64,000 bases of DNA from DAOUTW01 sp964523575 (GTDB lineage: Bacteria; Zixibacteria; MSB-5A5; GN15; JAAZOE01), in the NCBI GenBank assembly GCA_964523575.1, contig CAZGAV010000001.1:1-64000 (forward strand). The letters run 5' to 3'. Shown here piece by piece: positions 22,957 to 32,722 of the stretch (position 1 is its first letter; each line of letters begins with the position of its first letter). The position numbers were made by a program, and so were the translations under genes. Under the pieces are notes generated by a model that saw only the letters and a list, made by a program, of their open reading frames with translations, did no database searches and was not told where the DNA came from.

Positions 22957-25800
22957 ATGCGATATACAGCCATAATCATATTTCTCGTTATCGGTCTGGC
23001 TCCGACCGTCGGAGCCATTAACGTCTGGCAGAATGATTTCCCCGATAAATTTCAGATCGCGAGCGACTATTGTTTTCAGCGTATCAGCGACACTCTGTCC
23101 GACTTATGGTTGGTGCATTCCAATCGCATGGCTTTCGGGAAACCCTTTCAGATAGGGTCGCCTTATCCCGACGATGAGGAGCAGACCGAAAACCTGCCAT
23201 TCATTTTCAAGGCCAATTTTCCGGCCCGTTCCCGTGGTGAATATCTTTATGCGGCCGGTCTGTGGGTCGGCGGTATCAAGGGCAATGATACGCTGGTGTC
23301 ACACGCTTTCGACTATGTGGCGCCGGTGCCGGAATTAAATCCCCGTCCCTGTCCCGAAGGGGCTTTTCAGACATCGTCAGAATGGGCCGACGTTGAGCAT
23401 ATCGCCGTCGCCTATGATACCATTGTCCTCGGTGATACCCTGTTTCGCTGTCAGGTGGGTGATTGTAATGATTGGTATCCGTTGGGGATAAAGGTGACGT
23501 CCCACAGCTACACCTGGGAATCGCCTCCGTATGACCGTTCAATCATCGTGGAATACACGATACAGAATATAGATTCGACGCCGATCGAGAAAGGCTGGGC
23601 CGGCATTTATGCCGATGCCGATGTGGGGATCTGGCCGCCGGCGAACGCCGATGATATTTCCGGGTATCTCGACGGCGCGGTGGACGGCGATGGCTCCTGG
23701 GTCGATCTTGATCTGGCCTATTCCCTCGACATGGACGGCGATCCGGCCGAATTCGATTTTGACGAATATTCGACCAGGGGCGCTTTTGGGGTCGAACTGC
23801 TGGGGCTATCTGAACCCGGTTACAGCGTCAATTTCAACTGGTGGGCGATTGACAATCTGACCGAAGATGACTGGGCGCCGCGTCAGGATGAACCTGTTAT
23901 CCGCGATCTCGGCGGATCCTTCGCGACCGCCTATGGCGACAGCAATAAATATTATGTGATGTCGCATCCGGAAGTCGATTACAATCAGATCGAAGCCGGG
24001 TTGAATCATCCCGGATGGCTGGCTCCCGGCGATTTCGGAACCGCTATGGCCTGGGGCAAGGACACTCGTTTCGTTATTTCCGCCGGCCCTTTCGATCTGG
24101 CGCCGGGGGAGGAGGTCACCTTTACAGTCGCCTTCGTCGCCGGCGATAATGTCATCAGTAATCCCTTTATCAATTTATGGTTCGATCCCTCGGATCGGCA
24201 ATCGGTTTCGGATTACTACGAAGTTATGGATTTGAGTGAACTGAAAGCCTCGGCCCTGGCGGCGGCGGCCGTTTTCCGTGAAGGCATTGATCTGCCGCCT
24301 CCCGGACCGCCGCAAAATTTTCGCCAGATCGCCTATGATGATTCCAGCGCAACCTTTATTTGGTCGAAAAAAGAAGCGGCCGATATGGCCGGGTACCAAG
24401 TGATGCGGCGGGCAGGAGACGGACCGTGGGAAACGGTGGCCGTCAACGATCCCGACGATACCACGGCGGTAGTGGCAAATCTGGATCCCGAAACAACCTA
24501 TACTTTCAAGGTTGCGTCGGTCGATCAAGGCGGCGCCGTCGGCAAAACTACGCCTGAAATTGTGATCCTCACCGGATTGCCGCATCCGCCGGCCTGGTTG
24601 AAAGGCACCGGCCGCCAGACTTACCCGGTTCTGGAATGGGCGGCCTCAAGCGACGCCGACTTCGATTATTATCGACTCTACCGAATCGAAGAAGCGGCGG
24701 CCGATACGGTTTTGGTGGCTTCATTGCCGGATACCATCAGTATCGATTTCACCGTCGCGGCGGCGCATACCTATATTTATTATGTCACGGCTGTGGACTT
24801 ATCCGGGAATGAATCGAAACCGTCGCCGTCCGTAACTCTGATACCCCTGACCCTGACTTCGGGAATACTGGCGGTCAACGCCAATCCCGGCAATATCACC
24901 GCCAATCTGGTTTATCAGATCGATTTCGCCGACTCCTTGTTCGCCCGCGGTCTGGCGGGCACCGGTTACACCCGGCGGCGCGGTGACAGCGAAAATCCGT
25001 TAACCATCTTCGACCTGGCTCCCTATTCGCTGGTCGTGATCAGTGCTGAGAATCGAAGTGGAGCCTTGTCGAGCATGCTGGCTGATTTGCTGCCGGTCTA
25101 CCTGGCCAATGGGGGAAAGGTCATCCTCATTCTGCGTCATGCGGCTGTTGCCAGTTATCCGACGGTGACGCCCAAGATAATCAGATTCAGCCAGCAATCG
25201 TTCTTTTCCCGTTATCTGATGCTGGACAGCAGTTATATCGGACCGCTGGTGGTCGCTTCGGGATATCAACTGATCGGCGATCTGGTGGGAGAGACTTCGC
25301 CCGATAACCTGATGCCGACTTTGAAATGGGACAGCGTCAGAGTCAATCAATTCGGATACAGCGTGCCCACCGGTTTGCCGTATTGCGGTTACCTCTGGCC
25401 GCGCGAGCCGGCCGAGGTCGTCTATACATACCGGTCCTCCAATCCCGACAGTGTCACCGAAGGCCAGGTCGGAGCCATCCGTTATAAGGGGGATGATTAC
25501 CAGTTTTATCTGCTTAATTTTCCACTGTCGCTGATGGAAATCGATTCGGCGGCGACCATGCTGAAAGCGGCCGTAGCCGATCTGGGCGAGAATTTCATCT
25601 GTGGTGATATAAACGGCGATCTGCAATTCAACATCGGCGATATCGTGGCTTATATAAGATGGCTCTACTATGAGACCGAGCCGGCGAATTTGTGGGCGGC
25701 CGGTGACGTCGATTGTAGCGGCGAATACGATCTGGCCGACGTCTTAATATTGATAAATTTTTATAGCGGTAAGGGACTGGCCCCCGGTTGTTGCCGATAA
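22957..25800 (+). CDS. Secreted multidomain protein 1 (FN3, GATase-like, dockerin-like)
   Basis: A 947-residue exported protein with a signal peptide (MRYTAIIIFLVIGLAPTVGA). An N-terminal region of about 420 residues has LYAAGLWVGGIKGNDTLV and GIKVTSHSYTWES, motifs shared with the next two proteins. Two fibronectin type III-like domains follow (about 447-540 and 540-630), then a ThuA/GATase-like segment (PYSLVVISAENRSGALSS, LANGGKVILIL). The C-terminus is a dockerin-type repeat pair (CGDINGDLQFNIGDIVAYI and GDVDCSGEYDLADVLILI) ending GCCR. No catalytic residues are recognised. Likely a surface or secreted calcium-binding protein; function unknown. Confidence 0.82.
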   Translation: MRYTAIIIFLVIGLAPTVGAINVWQNDFPDKFQIASDYCFQRISDTLSDLWLVHSNRMAFGKPFQIGSPYPDDEEQTENLPFIFKANFPARSRGEYLYAAGLWVGGIKGNDTLVSHAFDYVAPVPELNPRPCPEGAFQTSSEWADVEHIAVAYDTIVLGDTLFRCQVGDCNDWYPLGIKVTSHSYTWESPPYDRSIIVEYTIQNIDSTPIEKGWAGIYADADVGIWPPANADDISGYLDGAVDGDGSWVDLDLAYSLDMDGDPAEFDFDEYSTRGAFGVELLGLSEPGYSVNFNWWAIDNLTEDDWAPRQDEPVIRDLGGSFATAYGDSNKYYVMSHPEVDYNQIEAGLNHPGWLAPGDFGTAMAWGKDTRFVISAGPFDLAPGEEVTFTVAFVAGDNVISNPFINLWFDPSDRQSVSDYYEVMDLSELKASALAAAAVFREGIDLPPPGPPQNFRQIAYDDSSATFIWSKKEAADMAGYQVMRRAGDGPWETVAVNDPDDTTAVVANLDPETTYTFKVASVDQGGAVGKTTPEIVILTGLPHPPAWLKGTGRQTYPVLEWAASSDADFDYYRLYRIEEAAADTVLVASLPDTISIDFTVAAAHTYIYYVTAVDLSGNESKPSPSVTLIPLTLTSGILAVNANPGNITANLVYQIDFADSLFARGLAGTGYTRRRGDSENPLTIFDLAPYSLVVISAENRSGALSSMLADLLPVYLANGGKVILILRHAAVASYPTVTPKIIRFSQQSFFSRYLMLDSSYIGPLVVASGYQLIGDLVGETSPDNLMPTLKWDSVRVNQFGYSVPTGLPYCGYLWPREPAEVVYTYRSSNPDSVTEGQVGAIRYKGDDYQFYLLNFPLSLMEIDSAATMLKAAVADLGENFICGDINGDLQFNIGDIVAYIRWLYYETEPANLWAAGDVDCSGEYDLADVLILINFYSGKGLAPGCCR

Positions 25801-25874
25801 TTACAATAATGCAGGGCAGTCGGAATCTGCAGTATCCACGGCTTTAATCATCCGGCGCCGTCCCGGAGTGATTT

Positions 25875-28760
25875 ATGCGGCAGGCAATTTTTATCATCAT
25901 CTGGCTATCGCTTTTGACGACCGGAATGATTTTTCCGGCGACCAGGTCGTTTCCCGCAAAATTCAATCCGACCAAATCAACCGATGAAACCGATACCTGC
26001 GGCGTTCTTCCGGATTATACTATTCGTCCCATTGCTGTCCATGATGCCGGACGATTCTACCTGCCGATAGACGGTGGCGGTTTTCCGTCGTATCGGGTGA
26101 GTATGGGGTCCGCTATCGATCCTGAAACCTGCCGGCCGGTGCTGATGCCCCGCTATCCGACCGATTCCAACCATGTGGCGCTGTGGCATTCCTCCCTGTG
26201 GATCGGAGGCATTGTCAATGAGGATACTCTGGTCTCGGTGGGCACCGATGGCTGGTTTAATATAAGCGAATTGTGGCCGCCCAAACCGGATTCCGGCGGT
26301 GTGATCCGCACCGGGCGATTCGCCGACGATGAATTCGTTTCGGTGTACACCGATACCATCATCGACTGGCCCTATATCTCGGAAACCTATCCCTGCGATC
26401 CGGGCGGCCATACTCCCATGGGCCTGAAGATTACACAATCCAGTTACAGCTGGCGCGATACGGTTTATGATAATTTCGTCATAGTCGATTTCGTCGTGGA
26501 AAATATCCGCGGCAACCTTATCCGTGACGGCTGGATCGGAGTTCTGTTCGATCCTGAGATATATGCCGATACCGGCGACGGCTCATGGGTGGGGTACCGC
26601 GATGACGCCTCAGGTTTCCTGGATACTCTGCTCGACCCCGGTGATCCCGACAGCCGCGCCTTGATAGTCTATGGTTTCGACCGCGACGGCGACCCGACCT
26701 GGACGATGCAATGGGATGGTAATTCCTCGCGTGAAGTCGTTTCGCTGGCGCTTCTCGGAATCGGCCTCGATAATCCCACGATCAATTTCAACTGGTGGCT
26801 GTCCAACGGCAACCGCGCTTATGATTTCGGACCGAGGCAAATAGGGACGCCGGACGATCCTTTCCGGCCGTTTTTCAACAGCGGTACTGGCACCCCCTGT
26901 TCGCAGGAAGATAAATATTATATTCTGTCGCATCGGGAGAGGGATTACAATCATCTCGAAATGATGGTTCACGACAGTACCGACGGCTGGCTGGCGCCGG
27001 CGGGGTCCTTCGACAATTATATCCATGACGCCAAATGCCTGTTATCTTTCGGCCCGTTCGATCTGGCTCCCGGCGATTCGATGACCTTTGCTGTCGCCGT
27101 CGTCGGTTCCGATGATTTTCATGTCAGCCCCGATGATTACCGGGATTATTTCAGCCCCGCTTCGTCCGATGAATATGAGGCCCGACTCGATTTCACCGAT
27201 TTGATGGTTAACCATCGCCGGGCCGATTCAGTCTATCGGTCGGGATACATTCTGCCGCATCCGGGACCGCCAATTGGCCTGCACCTTGTCGATTACGATG
27301 ATGATTCGGTGGCGCTGGCCTGGAAACCCAGTTCCCATCCGGCGGTGACCGGGTATTTCCTGAATGTCCTGGATTCCGTTTATGATAATCACTGGCATCA
27401 TGCCTTTCCTGCCGCGACGCTCGATAGTTTTTGTACTTTCCCGGTTATCAATTCAACCCATGAGTACGACTTCGCCATCAGCCTTATTGATTCAACGGGA
27501 GTGGAATCGGCGCCATCCCGGGTGGTCTCCATTATTCCCGCCCGCCCGCATACTCCGGATTCGTTGGTAGTATCCCTCGATTCCCTGACGCCGATGTTGA
27601 CCTGGATCCCGCCCGATGATGCCGGATTGCCGGCTTACATTATCTACCGAGCCATATGGCAGGGGCCGTTTGAAGTCTATGATTCAACAATGCAATTCGT
27701 ATACTGCGACGAGCAGACAGAATCCGGGGTAAAATATAGTTATCGAATCACCGCCCGGAACGAGTCCGGGGTGGAGTCGGAACCGACCGATTCGGTGGCG
27801 ATTTTGCCTATGGCTTTGGACCAGGGGATTCTTTTCGGCGATCTCAATATCGAGGACGATGCTTATGTCGGGCCATACAAAAAATCGTACATCGATAGGC
27901 TTTTTCATTACCTCCAGCCGGTCACTATGGTGTCGTTTTATGACATCCAGAACGGCAAATTGAATTTCAAGACCATGGCCGATTATAGCGTGATTATTTT
28001 CGACGCCGAAAAACGCGGCGGCCGCCTCCCCGGTTCATGGCTTGATTCCATCTCCAATTATCTTTCGTACGGCGGGCGGGCCCTGTTTATCGTTCCCAAT
28101 GCCGCCTATTCTCCCGTGGGCAGTCAGCCGCCGTTTACGACTGTCTTCGAACCGGAATCGTTTTATAACAAAATTCTGCATCTTGACAGCGCCGTCACCA
28201 ACAGCATCGTCATACAGAACAACGCCATCTGGGGCGACCTTGCGGGGTGCCTGCCGGCGGCGTCCGACTTTCCCATTTTAATAACCGACACCGTTAAGCT
28301 GGCGGCGGCTATCATGGATATCAACGGTTTTATTCCCATGGCCGGATGTCTCTATCCCGATGACAGTGTCGATATCATCTATCGCTACCAGTCGCTATAT
28401 CCCGACAGTATCTTCCACGATCAGGTGAACGGTATCGGTTACGCCGAAGAAAATTGCCGATTTGTCTTATTTAATTTTCAACTCTCCCTTATGGAAGAAC
28501 CGTCTAATATAGTAGCGATGAAACGGGCCCTGGATTATCTGGGGGTCGATATGTATTGCGGCGATATCAACGATGACCTTTTTGCGAATATCGGCGACGC
28601 CGTATTTATAATCGACTACCTGTATCGCGCCGGGCCGCCGCCGGCCGACGACCGCCGTGCCGACGTCAATTGCGATACCGAAGTAAATCTTGGCGATGCC
28701 GTGGAAATTATCAACCTGGTTTTCCGGGATGGTCCGCCCCTGAGTTGCTGCCGCCAATAA
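25875..28760 (+). CDS. Secreted multidomain protein 2, paralogue
   Basis: A 961-residue paralogue of the flanking genes. It has a signal peptide (IFIIIWLSLLTTGMIFPA) and the shared N-terminal motifs SLWIGGIVNEDTLVS and GLKITQSSYSWRDTVYDNF. FN3-like domains occupy about 470-660. The GATase-like segment (ADYSVIIFDAEKRGGR, YLSYGGRALFIVPNAA) precedes the dockerin-like pair (CGDINDDLFANIGDAVFII and ADVNCDTEVNLGDAVEII), which ends SCCRQ. GGAG precedes the ATG; 74 bp separate it from protein 1. It is closer in sequence to protein 3 than to protein 1, so the last duplication was probably 2/3. Confidence 0.82.
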   Translation: MRQAIFIIIWLSLLTTGMIFPATRSFPAKFNPTKSTDETDTCGVLPDYTIRPIAVHDAGRFYLPIDGGGFPSYRVSMGSAIDPETCRPVLMPRYPTDSNHVALWHSSLWIGGIVNEDTLVSVGTDGWFNISELWPPKPDSGGVIRTGRFADDEFVSVYTDTIIDWPYISETYPCDPGGHTPMGLKITQSSYSWRDTVYDNFVIVDFVVENIRGNLIRDGWIGVLFDPEIYADTGDGSWVGYRDDASGFLDTLLDPGDPDSRALIVYGFDRDGDPTWTMQWDGNSSREVVSLALLGIGLDNPTINFNWWLSNGNRAYDFGPRQIGTPDDPFRPFFNSGTGTPCSQEDKYYILSHRERDYNHLEMMVHDSTDGWLAPAGSFDNYIHDAKCLLSFGPFDLAPGDSMTFAVAVVGSDDFHVSPDDYRDYFSPASSDEYEARLDFTDLMVNHRRADSVYRSGYILPHPGPPIGLHLVDYDDDSVALAWKPSSHPAVTGYFLNVLDSVYDNHWHHAFPAATLDSFCTFPVINSTHEYDFAISLIDSTGVESAPSRVVSIIPARPHTPDSLVVSLDSLTPMLTWIPPDDAGLPAYIIYRAIWQGPFEVYDSTMQFVYCDEQTESGVKYSYRITARNESGVESEPTDSVAILPMALDQGILFGDLNIEDDAYVGPYKKSYIDRLFHYLQPVTMVSFYDIQNGKLNFKTMADYSVIIFDAEKRGGRLPGSWLDSISNYLSYGGRALFIVPNAAYSPVGSQPPFTTVFEPESFYNKILHLDSAVTNSIVIQNNAIWGDLAGCLPAASDFPILITDTVKLAAAIMDINGFIPMAGCLYPDDSVDIIYRYQSLYPDSIFHDQVNGIGYAEENCRFVLFNFQLSLMEEPSNIVAMKRALDYLGVDMYCGDINDDLFANIGDAVFIIDYLYRAGPPPADDRRADVNCDTEVNLGDAVEIINLVFRDGPPLSCCRQ

Positions 28761-28903
28761 ATAAGCCGAAGCCGATATATTTCCGGGATGCCGTTCGGGG
28801 ACGATCAAATGATTGTCTATTGGGCCGGAAATTGATTATATTGTCAACGAAGCCGTCTGAACCGTCCACTGAAGTCCGAAGCAGGTTTTAGGGGATTTTT
28901 TAC

Positions 28904-31789
28904 ATGAAGAGACTTGTTGGCAACCTGTTATGGGGGCTGATAGTGGTCAGTGTATCGATTCATGCGGCGCCACCCCCGGGGCAGGCGCCTCGGACGGTCA
29001 GCCTCGAATCGACAGCCTCTGATACCGGCCTTATTCCGCTCATACCGGCCTCGCAGTTAAGGCAATTGGCTGTCCATAACGCCGGGTACTGGACCGTGCC
29101 GATTTCCTGCGCCGGTTTTCCCCCTTATGGCAATTATAATGGAACCTATCGCGATCCCGAAACCAACCAGACGGCCGGTTATGCGGGGTTTCCCACCGGA
29201 ACCTCCAATCAATATATTTTTTCGGGCGGAATCTGGGTCGGCGGTATCGTCAACGGCGATACTCTGGTTTCCGCTTCCTATGACAACTACTACACCGGCA
29301 TTTATGAATTCTGGCCGCCTGATCCCGCCGCGGGCGGGGTTCGCCGTACCGGCGATTTTGCCAACGACGAATTCACTGCCGTCTTTACCGATACCGTCAC
29401 CGCCCCGTATGTCACCTATTCGAATCCATTTGACGACACCACCCATATTCCGATGGGCATAAAACTGACCCAGCGCAGTTACAGCTGGTCCGACAGCCTG
29501 TACGACAATTTTGTCATTTTTGAATATGCGATTGAGAACATTCGCGATACTTATATCGCCGACGGCTGGTTCGGGGTAATCGTGGATGCCGATGTTTATG
29601 TCGGTACCGGGATCTATTCCGCCCTCGGCTATGCCGATGATGTTTCGGGGGTCCTGGACACCTTTTTGTATGACGGCGACAGCTCCAGCCGGGTGATTAT
29701 TCCCTACAGTTACGATATGGACGGAGATCCCGGGCAGGATGGCGGCTGGGACGCCAACTCGGTATCGGGAGTGGTCTCGCTTGCCTTGCTCGAGGCTCCG
29801 GTTTCCGACCCTATATGCAATTTCAACTGGTGGATAACCGATGCCAACTCCACACGCGATTTCGGCGGTCGCCGGGTGGGCACGCCCGATGACCCTTTTC
29901 GTCCTTTTGCCGGCGGTTTCCTCGGGACGCCCCAGCGCCAGCAGGATAAATATTATGTAATGGCCCATCCGGAACTGGACTATAATCAGATCGAAATGGA
30001 CGCGCATGATTCCACCGACGGCTGGGTGCCTTGCGACCGCAAACTTCTTCAAATTACCAACGATACCAAATTCCTCTATTCCTTCGGGCCTTTCGACCTG
30101 CCGCCGCATGATACGGTGGTGGTGGCTTTCGCCATCGTCGGCTCCGATCGATTTCATGTCGATCCCGATGATTTCGACGATTATTTCGACCCCGAATCCC
30201 CGCAGGCCTTCGAAAACCGGCTCGATTTCAGCCAGTTGATGATAAATCACCGGCGGGCTGATTCGGTTTACCGTTCCGGTCTGCAACTACCGACTCCGGG
30301 GCCGCCGGTCGGACTACAGGTCCTCGACTACTCCGATAGCCAGGTCACTTTGTACTGGAACAAAAGCCATTATCCGTCGGCCGCTGGCTATTATGTCAAC
30401 GTCCGGGATACTGTTTACGACAATATCTGGCGGCGCACGCATCTTCTCCCGCTCCAGGACACCATGTACGTGTTTTCCGTTTCCAGTCCTTCGCACCTCT
30501 ACCAATTCGCGGTGACCCTGATCGACCAGCAGGGGCGGGAATCAGATTATTCCTTCGAGGCGCAGTCTATACCGGCTACGCCCCTTCCACCGCAAAATCC
30601 GGCAATCAAGATGGACGGGAATATCCCGGAAATAAGCTGGGACCCGCCCGACGACGACGGCCTATTCGTTTATATGATTTATCGCGCCGCTTGGCGTGAG
30701 GTATATCAACTCTATGATTCGGTTTCGGCGCTAAGTTACCGCGATTATGGCGCCGAATCGGGCGTATGGTACAATTATAAAGTCGCGGCCAAAAATGATT
30801 TGCAGTTGGAATCGACGCTGGCCGGGCCAGTATCGGCCCTGCCGATGGCCCTGGACAAAAAGGTCTTGTTCTATGATATGAATTACGACTATTCGGTCCA
30901 CGTCGACGCCTATCATAAGCGCTATGTCGATCGCCTGGTGTATGCCGTGCAACCGCAAGTGTCGATGGATTATTATGATGTCGAGGACGGCTTTCTTCCC
31001 TTCAAGAAAATGGCCGATTATTCGGTGATCGTTTTCGACTCCGAAATGAGAGGCGGAAAATTCCGTGACCAGGCCATCGATTCCATCAGAAACTACCTGA
31101 TCCACGGGGGCAAAGCCGTCTTTATTATTCCCAACGCCTCCAGTCGCGACATCGGAATAGCTCCATATACTTCGATCTATAGCCAGGGATCATTCTTTCA
31201 CGATTACATCCATCTGGACAGCGCCGTCACCAACGGCATCGTTTTATCGGGCGGGCAGATTCGCGGCGACCTGATGGGATGCCGTTCGGTCACATCAGGC
31301 TATCCCGATCTGACGGCCGATTCGGCCAAGCTGGCGGCGGCCCCGCTTCCGATTGAAGGTTATCTGCCGCTGGCGGGTTATATTTCTCCCATGGATGATG
31401 TCGAACCCCTGTATCGCTATCAATCCCTTTACCCTGACAGCACTTACCATGAGAAGATCGATGGCATCAGATATCTGAGCGATACCGGAAGTTTCATACT
31501 TTTCAATTTTCCACTGTCGTTGATGAATGAGCCGGATAATATCATTGCCTTCCGGCAGGCGCTCACCGATCTCGGTCTCAATCTGAATTGCGGCGATATC
31601 AACGACAATCGACAATTAGACGTCGGTGATGTGGCCTCGCTGGTGGGGTATCTGTTCCGTAGCGGTCCAGAACCACCGGACCCTGATCGCGCCGACGTCA
31701 ATTGCGACGGCCTGATCGATCTGGGAGACGCGCAACTTATGGTAAACGCTCTTTTCCTCGGCGGTGTTGGGCTGAATTGTTGTCGATGA
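28904..31789 (+). CDS. Secreted multidomain protein 3, paralogue
   Basis: A 961-residue protein, the same length as protein 2. Signal peptide MKRLVGNLLWGLIVVSVSIHA; shared motifs SGGIWVGGIVNGDTLVS and GIKLTQRSYSWSDSLYDNF. FN3-like domains follow, then ADYSVIVFDSEMRGGKF and YLIHGGKAVFIIPNAS, and the dockerin-like end (CGDINDNRQLDVGDVASLV and ADVNCDGLIDLGDAQLMV) finishing NCCR. The Asp/Asn spacing in the last pair fits calcium-binding loops. The three genes are probably co-transcribed. Cys residues flank the dockerin region at fixed positions in all three, suggesting structural disulfides. Confidence 0.82.
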   Translation: MKRLVGNLLWGLIVVSVSIHAAPPPGQAPRTVSLESTASDTGLIPLIPASQLRQLAVHNAGYWTVPISCAGFPPYGNYNGTYRDPETNQTAGYAGFPTGTSNQYIFSGGIWVGGIVNGDTLVSASYDNYYTGIYEFWPPDPAAGGVRRTGDFANDEFTAVFTDTVTAPYVTYSNPFDDTTHIPMGIKLTQRSYSWSDSLYDNFVIFEYAIENIRDTYIADGWFGVIVDADVYVGTGIYSALGYADDVSGVLDTFLYDGDSSSRVIIPYSYDMDGDPGQDGGWDANSVSGVVSLALLEAPVSDPICNFNWWITDANSTRDFGGRRVGTPDDPFRPFAGGFLGTPQRQQDKYYVMAHPELDYNQIEMDAHDSTDGWVPCDRKLLQITNDTKFLYSFGPFDLPPHDTVVVAFAIVGSDRFHVDPDDFDDYFDPESPQAFENRLDFSQLMINHRRADSVYRSGLQLPTPGPPVGLQVLDYSDSQVTLYWNKSHYPSAAGYYVNVRDTVYDNIWRRTHLLPLQDTMYVFSVSSPSHLYQFAVTLIDQQGRESDYSFEAQSIPATPLPPQNPAIKMDGNIPEISWDPPDDDGLFVYMIYRAAWREVYQLYDSVSALSYRDYGAESGVWYNYKVAAKNDLQLESTLAGPVSALPMALDKKVLFYDMNYDYSVHVDAYHKRYVDRLVYAVQPQVSMDYYDVEDGFLPFKKMADYSVIVFDSEMRGGKFRDQAIDSIRNYLIHGGKAVFIIPNASSRDIGIAPYTSIYSQGSFFHDYIHLDSAVTNGIVLSGGQIRGDLMGCRSVTSGYPDLTADSAKLAAAPLPIEGYLPLAGYISPMDDVEPLYRYQSLYPDSTYHEKIDGIRYLSDTGSFILFNFPLSLMNEPDNIIAFRQALTDLGLNLNCGDINDNRQLDVGDVASLVGYLFRSGPEPPDPDRADVNCDGLIDLGDAQLMVNALFLGGVGLNCCR

Positions 31790-31853
31790 GTCACTTACGC
31801 CAAACGATGAAATATTTTGGCTTTGACCCGTCGGATGCGTATATTAATTGAGT

Positions 31854-32657
31854 ATGACAGACAAAGGCGTTGAGAAAAACGAGGCGGCGGCTAAACGCAA
31901 GCTGGGCGACGAATGGGCCGATTGGGACGGCCGGGTCACGGAAACTTCCAGCGATACCGACGGCCGGGTGTTTATCGGCGTCGCCATCGCGACCATCGTG
32001 GTCATTCTGGGTATCGCGGCTCTTTTCGGCTGGTTGATCTATCCGCGCCTGGACCAAATCGGCGACATACTGGGCCGGGCTTTCAATATCTTCTATCTGA
32101 CTCTCTCCGGCGTCCTGGTTTTATGGCTGTTCTTATTTATCTGGGGAGCGGTCAGCCGGCGGCCTTTTTTGTCGACCTTAATTGTGGTGCCCAAGCTGGT
32201 CAATCTGCTTCTGGAAATTTCGATCCGGATCGGGAGCGTTTTCGGTGTCTCCCGGGATCGCCTCGTCAATTCATTTTTAAAACTCCATAACCTGTTTCTC
32301 GACAGCGATCCTCAAAGAGTCGCTCCCGACCGCATGCTGATGCTGACGCCCCGCTGTCTCACCAAAGAAAATAACATCGCCCTGCGCCGGATGCGGGATA
32401 CCTATGGTTTCGAACTTTCCACCGCGGGCGGTGGCACCGAAGCCCGCCGTAAAATCCGCGAAGTCCGACCGGCCCTGATTATCGCCATCGCCTGCGAACG
32501 CGATCTTCTGGCCGGGTTCATCGACGTCAATCCTCATATCCCGGTGATCGGTTTTCCCAATTACCGCCCCATCGGGCCCTGCAAAGATACACAGGTTGAC
32601 CTCGAGGCTATCGAGGCGGCCGTCAAACGCCATCTGATTACTCAGCCCATCGCATAA
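31854..32657 (+). CDS. DUF116 family membrane protein
   Basis: A 267-residue protein with two hydrophobic segments (about 40-63, VFIGVAIATIVVILGIAALFG, and 78-104). The cytoplasmic domain contains LMLTPRCLTKENN, PALIIAIACERDLLAGF and VIGFPNYRPIGPCKDT, the conserved Cys motifs of the DUF116 family. The function of DUF116 is not established; the cysteines suggest metal or Fe-S binding. I prefer ATG 31854 over the TTG two codons earlier; neither has a strong ribosome binding site. It is convergent with the ABC exporter gene. Confidence 0.85.
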   Translation: MTDKGVEKNEAAAKRKLGDEWADWDGRVTETSSDTDGRVFIGVAIATIVVILGIAALFGWLIYPRLDQIGDILGRAFNIFYLTLSGVLVLWLFLFIWGAVSRRPFLSTLIVVPKLVNLLLEISIRIGSVFGVSRDRLVNSFLKLHNLFLDSDPQRVAPDRMLMLTPRCLTKENNIALRRMRDTYGFELSTAGGGTEARRKIREVRPALIIAIACERDLLAGFIDVNPHIPVIGFPNYRPIGPCKDTQVDLEAIEAAVKRHLITQPIA

Positions 32658-32722
32658 TACCCCGCGAGCCGAATCGGTTCAACGCTCAGATGTTTGGAAT
32701 TGAAGAAACCGCAGACCCGGCG

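Noticed and set aside
23276..31615. Long antisense frames opposite the secreted proteins (for example 29057-30286)
   Set aside because: They are shadows of the biased codon use of the real genes on the plus strand; no motifs or ribosome binding sites.
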